From CALLMM01 sp964429855 (GTDB lineage: Bacteria > Armatimonadota > Chthonomonadetes > Chthonomonadales > CAJBBX01), in NCBI GenBank assembly GCA_964429855.1, contig CAYSDM010000072.1, positions 1 through 22,582 on the forward strand: 22,582 bases of DNA. Direction: 5' to 3'. Position numbers and translations under genes: made by a program. The notes beneath the pieces were generated by a model, which saw nothing but the letters and a program-made list of their open reading frames with translations, had not been told where the DNA came from and ran no database searches. Positions 14,830 through 22,576 of the stretch are shown here, in pieces (positions within the stretch are counted from its first letter, which is position 1; each line of letters opens with the position of its first letter).

Positions 14830-17382
14830 ATGAGCGGCTCCCTGAGCCTTAANNNNNNNNNNCTTAATGGAACCTGGGACCTCCTTTTTGAGGAGCGCGC
14901 CCCGGAATACTACACCGTCCCCGAACTGCGCGGCTGTCGTCCGCTGTCCGTCAACGTTCCCGCCCCGATCCATACGGAACTGGAGCGTCATGGTCTCCTC
15001 GATGATCCCTACTACGGCATCAACACCCTGAAAGCGCGCTGGGTGGAGGAGCAGTTCTGGATCTACCGCCGCGATCTGGAGGTTCCGGAGGAAGCCGCAT
15101 CGCAGTACGCCTGGCTGGTCTTCGAGCGGCTGGAACTGTATGCGACGGTCTGGCTGAACGGCGAAAAGGTGGGAACGCATGCCAACGCCCATCGTCCCGC
15201 CCGTTTCCCGGTCACCGGTCTGCTAAAAGGGGGCGTGAATCGGCTGGTGGTGCTGGTCGAAAGCGGACTGCACGCTACCCTCAACCGCAATCCCCATGAG
15301 TACGGTCCCGGCGACTGGCATTTCCTGATGACCTATCGCGTCTGGCATCGTCATCCGCAGTATCAGGCGGGCTGGGACTGGAATCCGCGTCTGATGAACG
15401 TCGGCATTCTGGGCGATGTGCGGCTGGAGTGGAGCAGCGTTCCCCGGCTGGATCAGATTGCTGTCTTTGCCGTTCCCTCCCCCGATCTCTCCTCCGCCGT
15501 CTTCACCGCCCGCGCCTTTGTCGAGAACCCGCGCTCCGAACCGGCGCAGGGGACTCTGCATGCGACGTTGATCGCGCCGGATGGAACCCGGCTCGCGCAG
15601 TCTGAAACGGTAATCTTGCCACCGGGCGAGAGTCGGCAGGAGATGACTTTCACGCAGGAGAAGCCGCGACTCTGGTGGCCAGTCGGGCACGGGGAACAGC
15701 CTCTCTACACGGTGGAAGTCGCGCTGGAGGTGGAGGGAGAGACCCAGCTGCGTTCGCGCAGAACCGGCGTTCGCAGGGTAGAGATGGACCAGTCGCCTCA
15801 TCCGGTCGAAGGGCGTTACTGCATCCTGCGGATCAATAACCGTCCTGTGTTTTGTAAAGGCGGAAACTGGGTTCCCCCGGATATGCTCTACAGCCGCGTC
15901 ACGCCGGAACGCACGCGCGAACTGGTTCGTCTCGCGCTGGAGGCAAACTTCAATACGCTGCGTATCTGGGGAGGCGGCCTCTATGCCGACGAAGCGCTGT
16001 GCAACGCCTGCGATGAATCCGGGATGCTGATCTGGCACGATCTCCTCTTTGCATGCGGTAAGTATCCCGGCGACGAACCGGAGTTTGCCGCCGAGGCGCG
16101 TCGCGAGGTAACCTGTGCCGTGCGAGAGCTTGCCTGTCATCCTTCGCTGGCGGTCTGGTGTGGCAACAACGAGATTGAGTGGGGAGACTGGCACTGGGGA
16201 TACGATGACCGGGCGCGCACCCATCCGCACTACGCCCTCTTCCACCACGATCTGCCGAAGATTGTTCTGGAGGAGGACCCCTCCAAACTCTACTGGATCA
16301 GTTCCCCCTGGTCGCCCGACTTTCGGCATCCCAACGATCCGACGGTCGGCGACCAGCATCCCTGGAACGTCTCGATCATGATGGCAGGCGGCGCAGACTT
16401 CTGGGAGTATCGCCGCTATGTAGACCGCTTTCCCAATGAAGGGGGCGTGCTGGGAGCCTCCTCCCCGGCAACGCTGCGCCAGTTCCTTCCGGAGCGTGAC
16501 CGCGCCCTGTTTTCGCCCTCCTGGAACCATCATGACAACCCGCTGGCGCTTCAGGACGGAGTCCCCGGCGAGATGGGGCATGCCTATCAGACCGTCCGCC
16601 TCTGGACAGGTTTCGACCCGATGGAGATGAAGTGGGAGGAGTACGCCTTTCTGAGCGCGCTGCTGCACGGTGAAGGACTGCAGGAGTACATCACCAACTA
16701 TCGGCGGCGGATGTTCAGCAGCGCCTCCGCCATCTTCTGGATGTATAACGACTCCTGGCCCGTGACGCACGGATGGACCATCGTGGACTACTATCTGCGG
16801 AAGAAGCTCGCCTATCACCCCGTTCGCCGCGCCTTCGCGCCTGTGACGGTTGTCGTGGCGGAGGAAGGCGAGGAGGTCATCGTCTTTGGCGTCAACGATA
16901 CGCCGAGAAACTGGAACGGCGATCTGCGCTGCGGGCTTTTCCTGACCTCCGGCTGCCTCTCCGGGGTACGAGAGCTATCGGTGAAACTGCCTGCCAACGC
17001 CTCCACTCCTCTTGCCCGGATGGAGCGATCCGAATGGAATGCGCTCGGATTTTCGCGCGCGGGAGCTTTCGCGCAGCTTCTCCGAAACGGCTCTCTTCTG
17101 GCGCAGCATCGCGTCCTGCGCGCGCGATTCGGCGAACTGGAGTGGGCGCAGCCGGAGATCGCCTGCGAAGTTGTCCGGGGGCAACTAATCCTGCGATCCG
17201 AAGCCTTCGTCTGGGGCGTCTGTCTGGATGTGGAGGGGGAGGCTCCGTATGGGGATAACGCCTTCGACCTGCTGCCGGGGCTGCCCTATACGATCCCCTG
17301 GCGCGCTGGGTGGGGCAAGCCGAAGATCATCCATACGGGCAACCAGGCGATGTTGAGAGATCGCAAAGCAGCAGGAAAGTAG
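14830..17382 (+). CDS. GH2 beta-mannosidase (contains a 10-N assembly gap near its start)
   Basis: The frame is 850 residues including the Ns at 14853-14862. GAGG at 14818-14821 precedes the ATG by 8 nt. It removes terminal beta-mannose from oligosaccharides (inferred from family). GH2 layout: N-terminal jelly-roll from NGTWDLLFEE, with WIYRRDLEVP and LYATVWLNGEKVGTHANAH; an Ig-like domain about 205-310; a TIM barrel about 310-650. The catalytic acid/base is Glu448 in WCGNNEIEW and the nucleophile is most likely Glu537 in RFPNEGG, placed where other beta-mannosidases have SEFG or SEYG. NWVPPDMLY and LRIWGGGLYADEA are typical of the mannosidase branch rather than beta-galactosidases. The C-terminus holds further beta domains. 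There is no signal peptide, so it is cytoplasmic and would act on imported oligosaccharides. The gap lies just before the first conserved motif and appears artificial (see findings). Confidence 0.9.
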   Translation: MSGSLSLXXXXLNGTWDLLFEERAPEYYTVPELRGCRPLSVNVPAPIHTELERHGLLDDPYYGINTLKARWVEEQFWIYRRDLEVPEEAASQYAWLVFERLELYATVWLNGEKVGTHANAHRPARFPVTGLLKGGVNRLVVLVESGLHATLNRNPHEYGPGDWHFLMTYRVWHRHPQYQAGWDWNPRLMNVGILGDVRLEWSSVPRLDQIAVFAVPSPDLSSAVFTARAFVENPRSEPAQGTLHATLIAPDGTRLAQSETVILPPGESRQEMTFTQEKPRLWWPVGHGEQPLYTVEVALEVEGETQLRSRRTGVRRVEMDQSPHPVEGRYCILRINNRPVFCKGGNWVPPDMLYSRVTPERTRELVRLALEANFNTLRIWGGGLYADEALCNACDESGMLIWHDLLFACGKYPGDEPEFAAEARREVTCAVRELACHPSLAVWCGNNEIEWGDWHWGYDDRARTHPHYALFHHDLPKIVLEEDPSKLYWISSPWSPDFRHPNDPTVGDQHPWNVSIMMAGGADFWEYRRYVDRFPNEGGVLGASSPATLRQFLPERDRALFSPSWNHHDNPLALQDGVPGEMGHAYQTVRLWTGFDPMEMKWEEYAFLSALLHGEGLQEYITNYRRRMFSSASAIFWMYNDSWPVTHGWTIVDYYLRKKLAYHPVRRAFAPVTVVVAEEGEEVIVFGVNDTPRNWNGDLRCGLFLTSGCLSGVRELSVKLPANASTPLARMERSEWNALGFSRAGAFAQLLRNGSLLAQHRVLRARFGELEWAQPEIACEVVRGQLILRSEAFVWGVCLDVEGEAPYGDNAFDLLPGLPYTIPWRAGWGKPKIIHTGNQAMLRDRKAAGK
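14853..14862. other. assembly gap of 10 Ns, probably an artefact
   Basis: The ten Ns are flanked on both sides by the same five bases, CTTAA (14848-14852 and 14863-14867). Merging the two copies removes 15 nt, keeps the frame and restores LSLNGTW, the normal GH2 opening. Confidence 0.9.
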
Positions 17383-17414
17383 TTCTGCTCACAGGCAGAG
17401 AAGGAGCAGATGCG

Positions 17415-18626
17415 ATGAATACCGGCACTCTCATTCTGTGCATGGGCGCGATTCTGGTGACAGCCTCTCTGAACGCGTCCGCCAGAGAACGCGACTACCG
17501 TTTCAATGGCTCGATCTCACGCCCGGTTCTGGAAAACTACCTCTCCCGCGCCATCACCATGATGGACCTGTGTACCGGGCGCGGAAATGTGGAGGACAAT
17601 ATCCGCATGTTGAAGTCCATCGGCGCGAAATTTGCTGGACGCACCGTCTACCTGTGGGGCGACGAGAGGAGCCTGAATACGCGCCTGGAGCGAGCGAAAG
17701 AGATCGCGGCAAAGGCGCATCAGGCAGACCCGGAGATGATTCTGCAGGCGGGCGTTTTTGAGATCGTCACCACGCAGGTCAACGATGTTCCGATCCCGGA
17801 GCGGGTTTTTCGGGAGTTCGGCTTGCCGGTGGAGAGTCGCAGCTTCCGTTACGAAGCGATGCTCTTTGATGACGGCAAGTTTCATAACCACTGGTCCGCG
17901 GGAGCCTCCGTTCCCGATATGAGCAAGCAGGAGACGCGGATGTGGTTCTACTTTCTGGCGACTTCCTATATAGATGTCGGGATCGAGGCGATACACTTCG
18001 GGCAGGTCTCCCTGATAGGCGCAAACGATAAGGACTGGGCAGGCTGGCGGGATATGCTGGCGCGCGTGCGCAAATACGCCGCACAGAATGCGCGCCGTAA
18101 GATGGTTCTGTGCGACGCCCATACCCCGGACGGCGGTCCCATCTACAACGGACGACTGCTGTTCGACTTCCACTCCTTCCCGCTGCGCATCAAAGAGGTT
18201 GCTGGTCAGCCGCAGAAAGGCGTTCTGGAGAAGGGCTATCTGGATACGCTCTTCGGGCGCAGCCGGGGCGGGATCACGCCGAGCGGCTGGCGGTGCGACA
18301 GCCTGCCCTATCTGGTGGAGTTGGACAACTGGGGCTCCTGCGGCAAGGGCGGGCAGCCGGGCATGCCCTACTGGACATGGGGCTACGACGAGATAAGCTG
18401 GTTTGCGCGTCAGCCGGAAGACTATCGCAATGCGTGGCTGCGCTACGCCTGGAAGTGGGTGCGCGATACCGACCGCAACGGTTTCCTGCAGATGCCGGGA
18501 AGCCGCTGCCTCGCCGATCCCATCGGAAACGAGTGGTGGTACTACGCCAACACGCGCAGCGACGCCTCTCCCTTCGGATACGGTCAGGAAGAGACCATCA
18601 GGAGCATCTGGGCAGCCGATCCATAG
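17415..18626 (+). CDS. conserved secreted protein of unknown function, possible TIM-barrel glycosidase-like
   Basis: This is a 403-aa protein. AAGGAG at 17401-17406 and a signal-like N-terminus (MNTGTLILCMGAILVTASLNASA) fix the start at 17415; another ATG at 17410 is out of frame. I do not recognise a named family. The sequence has an alternating strand/helix rhythm with strand-end acidic and aromatic residues: AGRTVYLWGDE, MILQAGVFEIVT, GIEAIHFGQVSL, KMVLCDAHTPDGG, RLLFDFHSFPLRI, YLVELDNWG, YWTWGYDEISWFARQPEDYR. This suggests a (beta/alpha)8 barrel with a polar, aromatic pocket as in glycoside hydrolases. The acidic residues in WGYDEISW and YLVELDNW are candidates for catalysis, by inference only. 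It starts 32 nt after the beta-mannosidase and is convergent with the isomerase/sulfatase operon (37 nt between stop codons, no hairpin), so a role in the same carbohydrate pathway is likely. Confidence 0.75.
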   Translation: MNTGTLILCMGAILVTASLNASARERDYRFNGSISRPVLENYLSRAITMMDLCTGRGNVEDNIRMLKSIGAKFAGRTVYLWGDERSLNTRLERAKEIAAKAHQADPEMILQAGVFEIVTTQVNDVPIPERVFREFGLPVESRSFRYEAMLFDDGKFHNHWSAGASVPDMSKQETRMWFYFLATSYIDVGIEAIHFGQVSLIGANDKDWAGWRDMLARVRKYAAQNARRKMVLCDAHTPDGGPIYNGRLLFDFHSFPLRIKEVAGQPQKGVLEKGYLDTLFGRSRGGITPSGWRCDSLPYLVELDNWGSCGKGGQPGMPYWTWGYDEISWFARQPEDYRNAWLRYAWKWVRDTDRNGFLQMPGSRCLADPIGNEWWYYANTRSDASPFGYGQEETIRSIWAADP

Positions 18627-18663
18627 AACTCATCGATGCGCAACGCACGTGGCGGCACTGGAG

Positions 18664-19548
18664 TCAGCCCCGGTTCTCTGCGGCTGACATTCGGGAGACA
18701 AGGAACTGCGCGGAGCGTTTCAACTCCTCCATTCCGTTCACCCCGTCCTCGATCGAAACCCATCCGTCGAAACCGACACCGCGCAGGATACGAAAGATGG
18801 CGTGATAGTCGTTCATGCCGGTTCCAATCTCGCCGTGTATAAGCTGCGCGTAGTCCGTGATGCCCTCCGGACCGATAACGGCGCCGGGGCGCGGTCTGCG
18901 GTCGGATGCGTGCATGCTGACCACGCGCCGCTTGACCCGCTCCAGCAGCTTCAGCGGATCTTCGTTTGCGAGAAGCGTATTGGAGGGATCGTAGTTCACG
19001 CCAAACCAGGGACTCTCGATCCGTTCCACCAGGGCGCAGAAGAGCCGCATCTTCTGCGCGAATTCGGGATAGGTCCAGTAGTTATCTTTGAAGTGATTTT
19101 CCATCGCGAGAATGATCCCGCGCTCCCCGGCATACGGCAGCAGCGTTTCTATACATTCGACCACCCATTGAATCCCCTGCGCCTCCGATACCTCCGGACG
19201 ACGCTGTCCGGAGAGAACCCGGCAGGTCTTCGCGCCAAAGAGTGCAGACACCTCTATATTCCTGCGACACATTTCGATCTCCGCCGCGCGCTTCGCCGGA
19301 TCGGGATGCGTGAAGTCGGGAGAGGCGCAGTACATCGGCATGGAAAAGCCTGCTGTTTCCAGCGCCGCCTTCACCCGCGCCAGATAGTCCGGCTCGAAGC
19401 TTGCCAGAAAGCCAGGATAGAACTCCAGCCCCGTGACGCCCAGCGGCTTCAACTCGCGTTCCGCCAGTGCAATCCAGTCGAACACGGTCATCGTCCGATG
19501 CACGCAGAGTTCGTCCATAAAACATTTGGGAAAAGCTGCCAGTCTCAT
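18664..19548 (-). CDS. sugar phosphate isomerase/epimerase family protein (xylose isomerase-like TIM barrel)
   Basis: This is a 294-aa protein. The frame is open far upstream, but the ATG at 19548 is right: AAGGAG stands about 6 nt before it, it overlaps the sulfatase stop as ATGA, and homology begins there (MRLAAFPKCF). The AP-endonuclease-2/xylose-isomerase-like barrel is seen from GVTGLEFYP, with the usual metal ligands: Glu150 in LAMENHF, Asp in NYDPSNTLL, His and Asp in SMHASDR, and Glu in VSIEDGV. GEIGTGMNDYHAIF matches the G-x-G-x-hydrophobic-D/N-(Y)-x-x-h-h block common near the C-terminus. Such proteins isomerise or epimerise keto-sugars or act on related polyols; the substrate is not visible. 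No signal peptide is present. Coupling to the sulfatase implies processing of the desulfated sugar, which is inference. Confidence 0.87.
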   Translation of the reverse strand: MRLAAFPKCFMDELCVHRTMTVFDWIALAERELKPLGVTGLEFYPGFLASFEPDYLARVKAALETAGFSMPMYCASPDFTHPDPAKRAAEIEMCRRNIEVSALFGAKTCRVLSGQRRPEVSEAQGIQWVVECIETLLPYAGERGIILAMENHFKDNYWTYPEFAQKMRLFCALVERIESPWFGVNYDPSNTLLANEDPLKLLERVKRRVVSMHASDRRPRPGAVIGPEGITDYAQLIHGEIGTGMNDYHAIFRILRGVGFDGWVSIEDGVNGMEELKRSAQFLVSRMSAAENRG

Positions 19549-20951
19549 GTTGTTCTCCTTTGCGCTGTCTGAACAGCTTCCCGCATCTGTCGTTCGCGCT
19601 CCTCCCACGCTTCCGTCAGTCCCAGATGCGCCAGCATCTCGGCTCCGGGCAGGAAGGGATCTTGCAGATAAGTCAGCCAGTCGGTCAGTCGGTCCATGAG
19701 GGTCTGCTGGAGCGACAGGGCTTCCTGATGCCCGCAGAGATTTCGCATCTGATAGGGGTCTTCGTGATTGTCGAAGAGCAGCCAGGGCGATCTGCCGGGC
19801 TGCTCGACATAGGTGTATCGTTGTGTCCGCACGCCGCGCCACTCCGGCATTCCCTGCATTGCCGCCTCGTCTCCCGCCAGATAGTGCGCCAGAAAAACCG
19901 ACTCCGGCTGCGGCGCGCTCGGGTCGCCGCGCAGCGCAGCAGAGAGATCGCGTCCCGCCAGCGCCGGAATATCTCTCCAGTTTAGCAGTCCGGCGAGCGT
20001 GGGCAGGATATCCACCGTTCCCATCAGGACAGGATTCTCGCTTCCCGCCGGGACGACTCCGGGCAGTTGGATCAGGAAGGGGACTTTCACGGACTCCTCG
20101 TAAGGAGACTGCTTTTTCATCCAGCCATGAGACCAGAGCATATCGCCGTGATCGGAGGTGAAAATGACGACGGTGTTTTGCGTTAATGCCAGTGTATCGA
20201 GAGTCTCCAGCAGCCGCGCCATCTGCGCATCCAGCGCGGTGATCGCGGCGTAGTAGTCCGCCAGTGTGCGCCGACACTCCAGATTCTTTGCCAGCGGGTT
20301 GAGGGCGTCCGGCTGCATATTCGGGCGAAGCGAAAGGGAAGCCGGATCATAAAGGGCGCGATAGGAATCCGGAACCTGATCATACGGATCGTGCGGCGGT
20401 CCCCAGGAGAGAACCAGACAGAACGGCTCCGGTCGTTTCGCCTGCTCCCGCAGGAACGCGACCGCCAGGTCTGTCTGGACCTGCGGCTCATAGCCTTCGG
20501 CAGTATGAAGATCGGGCGTGTCCTCAAACCATCGTGGGCGGAAGTAGTCGTGCGCGCAGTTGTAGGCAGCCCAGTAGTCAAAACCCAGACGGCGCGGACC
20601 GGGAGGCGTGAAACGGTCGCGGGGCATTCCGTCCAGATGCCACTTGCCGATGTAGCCGGTGCGGTAGCCGTTGGCGCGGGCGAGCGTGCCGAGGGAAGGC
20701 AGATCGGCGCGAATCGGCAGGTCGTTGCCGGGAACCCGATTGACGGTTGGATAGGTTCCGGTCAGCAGGACGGCGCGGTTGGGACAGCAGACCGGCGAGG
20801 TCGCGAAACAGCGCGTCAGCCGCGCGCCTTGGGATGCCAGAAGATCCAGCGTCGGCGTGCGAACCTCGCGATTTCCGGCGCACGCCATATCCTGTCCACG
20901 CATCTGATCCGCGAAGACAAACAGAAGGTTCGGGCGGCGACTCTGATTCAT
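19545..20951 (-). CDS. type I sulfatase (formylglycine-dependent)
   Basis: This 468-aa protein hydrolyses a sulfate ester, probably on a carbohydrate. The ATG at 20951 has GGGAGGG 6 nt upstream; a GTG at 20954 is in frame but too close to that site. Conserved points: RRPNLLFVFADQMRGQD with metal ligands Asp16 and Gln17; the active-site C-x-P-x-R as CCPNRAVLLTG, with Cys56 expected to become formylglycine; GYIGKWHL; and TSDHGDMLWSHGWMKKQSPYEES with Asp267/His268 and the lysine that contacts sulfate. The active residue is Cys, so either FGE or the anaerobic maturase could modify it; neither is in this window. No signal peptide is evident at the N-terminus, so it may act in the cytoplasm on imported substrate. 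It is first in an operon with the isomerase, overlapping it by 4 nt. Confidence 0.92.
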   Translation of the reverse strand: MNQSRRPNLLFVFADQMRGQDMACAGNREVRTPTLDLLASQGARLTRCFATSPVCCPNRAVLLTGTYPTVNRVPGNDLPIRADLPSLGTLARANGYRTGYIGKWHLDGMPRDRFTPPGPRRLGFDYWAAYNCAHDYFRPRWFEDTPDLHTAEGYEPQVQTDLAVAFLREQAKRPEPFCLVLSWGPPHDPYDQVPDSYRALYDPASLSLRPNMQPDALNPLAKNLECRRTLADYYAAITALDAQMARLLETLDTLALTQNTVVIFTSDHGDMLWSHGWMKKQSPYEESVKVPFLIQLPGVVPAGSENPVLMGTVDILPTLAGLLNWRDIPALAGRDLSAALRGDPSAPQPESVFLAHYLAGDEAAMQGMPEWRGVRTQRYTYVEQPGRSPWLLFDNHEDPYQMRNLCGHQEALSLQQTLMDRLTDWLTYLQDPFLPGAEMLAHLGLTEAWEERERQMREAVQTAQRRTT

Positions 20952-20974
20952 CACATACCCTCCCGCTCAGGAGC

Positions 20975-21003
20975 TTTTGACTGAATATGCAAACAGATGT
21001 CAA
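20975..21003 (-). promoter_or_regulatory. possible promoter of the sulfatase-isomerase operon
   Basis: On the minus strand TTGACA (20998-21003, perfect -35) is followed after 17 nt by TCAAAA (20975-20980), a poor -10 (3 of 6). It faces away from the ssrA promoter 20 nt to the right. A weak -10 may mean that an activator is needed. Confidence 0.4.
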
Positions 21004-21023
21004 CGCGCTCAGGCCTCTTCCCC

Positions 21024-21052
21024 TTGACAGAAAGGCAACTCTATCCTATAAT
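21024..21052 (+). promoter_or_regulatory. full-consensus sigma-70 promoter of ssrA
   Basis: TTGACA at 21024-21029 and TATAAT at 21047-21052 with exactly 17 nt between: a perfect consensus promoter. The expected start, near 21059, is about 5 nt before the mature tmRNA 5' end, as expected of a strongly expressed stable RNA. Confidence 0.92.
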
Positions 21053-21059
21053 AGAGTTG
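21036..21059. repeat. 9-bp palindrome covering the ssrA -10 box
   Basis: CAACTCTAT at 21036-21044 is exactly complementary to ATAGAGTTG at 21051-21059 with 6 nt between. It covers the spacer, the -10 box and the predicted start site, the place where a dimeric repressor would block transcription. Operator function is inferred. Confidence 0.55.
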
Positions 21060-21063
21060 TCAC

Positions 21064-21416
21064 GGGGGTGATTGGAGTCGACTCGGGCGATGACATCTCT
21101 GGTGGCGAGCCGAGGCGCCGCTGGCCTCGTAAAAAGCGGCAAAACCATAAACGCGAACACTAATCAGTACGCGCTCGCTGCCTAATTAGGCAGCGCGTCC
21201 GCCCGTCTCCTGTTGGCCGAGACGACCGCGGGCGTCACCTATGCCAACTGACCTGACCGGGCGCGTCCGCCGCCCTGCCGGGGACATCCCAGCGTAATAG
21301 TCCGATAGTATCCTGTCTATGGGAGACTGCCGGATGAACCGAAAGCATAGACTACGCTCGTAGATGCCCGGGGTGTGTCCTCGAGGACCGGGGTTCGAGT
21401 CCCCGCACCTCCACCA
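21064..21416 (+). ncRNA. ssrA: transfer-messenger RNA (tmRNA)
   Basis: This 353-nt one-piece tmRNA rescues stalled ribosomes and tags the unfinished protein. The acceptor stem GGGGGTG (21064-21070) pairs with CACCTCC (21406-21412), including the G3-U70 wobble that makes it an alanine acceptor. A discriminator A and encoded CCA close the 3' end. The T arm is CGGGGTTCGAGTCCCCG. The internal GGCCTCGTAAAAAGC block matches that of E. coli tmRNA just before the tag frame. The tag open reading frame starts at a GCG resume codon near 21151 and reads ANTNQYALAA, then TAA; it keeps the terminal YALAA that proteases recognise. With the alanine from the tRNA part the tag is A-ANTNQYALAA. Reading frame and both ends agree, so the call is secure. 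Pseudoknots were not folded. Confidence 0.96.
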
Positions 21417-21423
21417 TGTTCAG

Positions 21424-21453
21424 ACCGCCGCCTGCAGCAATGCAGGCGGCGGT
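21424..21453 (+). terminator. intrinsic terminator of ssrA
   Basis: ACCGCCGCCTGCA (21424-21436), loop GCAA, TGCAGGCGGCGGT (21441-21453): a perfect 13-bp stem with a GNRA-type tetraloop, followed by TTTCTGGTTTTATT. It lies 8 nt after the tmRNA CCA. Confidence 0.88.
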
Positions 21454-21693
21454 TTCTGGTTTTATTGATAATTCTGCAGCGTCTTGAAAGCAGCGTCCTG
21501 GTTGTAGGCAGCCGCTCGATCTTTAGAGAAACACCGGATTTCATCTGCGCCCATGATGGCAGAGTAGCGCAAGCGATTGATTGACACCTGGCGCAATCCT
21601 CTTAATAATTCGGGCACGGGGCGCGCAAATCCTCTCGGCGTGTCCCAAACGGAGATATGCCGGTTTTCGGCAATATTCGGCGCTCTGTCATCC
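21454..21693. other. non-coding stretch between ssrA and the accessory gene
   Basis: No convincing gene is seen on either strand. Short frames here have no ribosome-binding site or protein-like composition. The base composition becomes less GC-rich than in the left part of the window. This is the usual position for insertion scars downstream of ssrA, but no second copy of the ssrA 3' end is present in the window. Confidence 0.5.
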
Positions 21694-21715
21694 TATACCG
21701 AAAGCTCGGTATAAT
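21694..21715 (+). promoter_or_regulatory. -10 box overlapped by an 8-bp inverted repeat
   Basis: TATAAT at 21710-21715 is a perfect -10, with no good -35 at 16-18 nt. TATACCGA (21694-21701) and TCGGTATA (21706-21713) are exact complements with a 4-nt loop and overlap the -10. It could be an operator, or a promoter of a mobile cassette. Confidence 0.5.
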
Positions 21716-21719
21716 CACT

Positions 21720-21726
21720 GGTTGGG
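21720..21726 (+). repeat. GTTGGGC core-like site (left boundary of a possible cassette)
   Basis: GTTGGGC fits the integron core GTTRRRY. It shares the longer string GTTGGGCGGCT with the site at 22528. No exact RYYYAAC partner was found upstream, so a complete left attC is not shown. Confidence 0.35.
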
Positions 21727-21753
21727 CGGCTGACGAGATAGAAAGCGATAAAC

Positions 21754-22424
<671 letters not shown>

Positions 22425-22425
<1 letters not shown>

Positions 22426-22534
22426 TCCAACGTTCAGAGCGGTATCATGCTCGATCAAGTGCTAATGCCAGTCTTTCAGTGGTTCCTGTTGTGGTTATTC
22501 AAGCAGTCGTCGGTGTTGTCTCTACAGGTTGGGC
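22425..22534 (+). repeat. candidate integron attC recombination site
   Basis: GTCCAAC (22425-22431, fits RYYYAAC) begins at the last base of the preceding stop codon, and GTTGGGC (22528-22534, fits GTTRRRY) closes a 110-nt element. The two ends pair except for one G-T, and AGAG/CTCT just inside them also pair. The inner part folds poorly by eye. Size and position (right after the stop) fit an attC. No integrase gene is in the window. Chance matches to such short consensus sites are not rare, so this is a hypothesis. Confidence 0.35.
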
Positions 22535-22576
22535 GGCTTCGCCCTATCCTATTTAGTCGGCAAGGAGTTGACTACG

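Noticed and set aside
15223..16818. 531-codon minus-strand frame opposite the beta-mannosidase
   Set aside because: The plus strand carries clear GH2 catalytic motifs; the minus frame has no family signal.
21385..21416. tRNA-like T arm and CCA suggesting a separate tRNA gene
   Set aside because: No anticodon arm precedes it. It is the 3' tRNA-like end of the tmRNA, pairing with 21064-21070.
21375..21584. 69-codon plus-strand frame after the tmRNA
   Set aside because: It overlaps the tmRNA 3' end and its terminator and has no ribosome-binding site.
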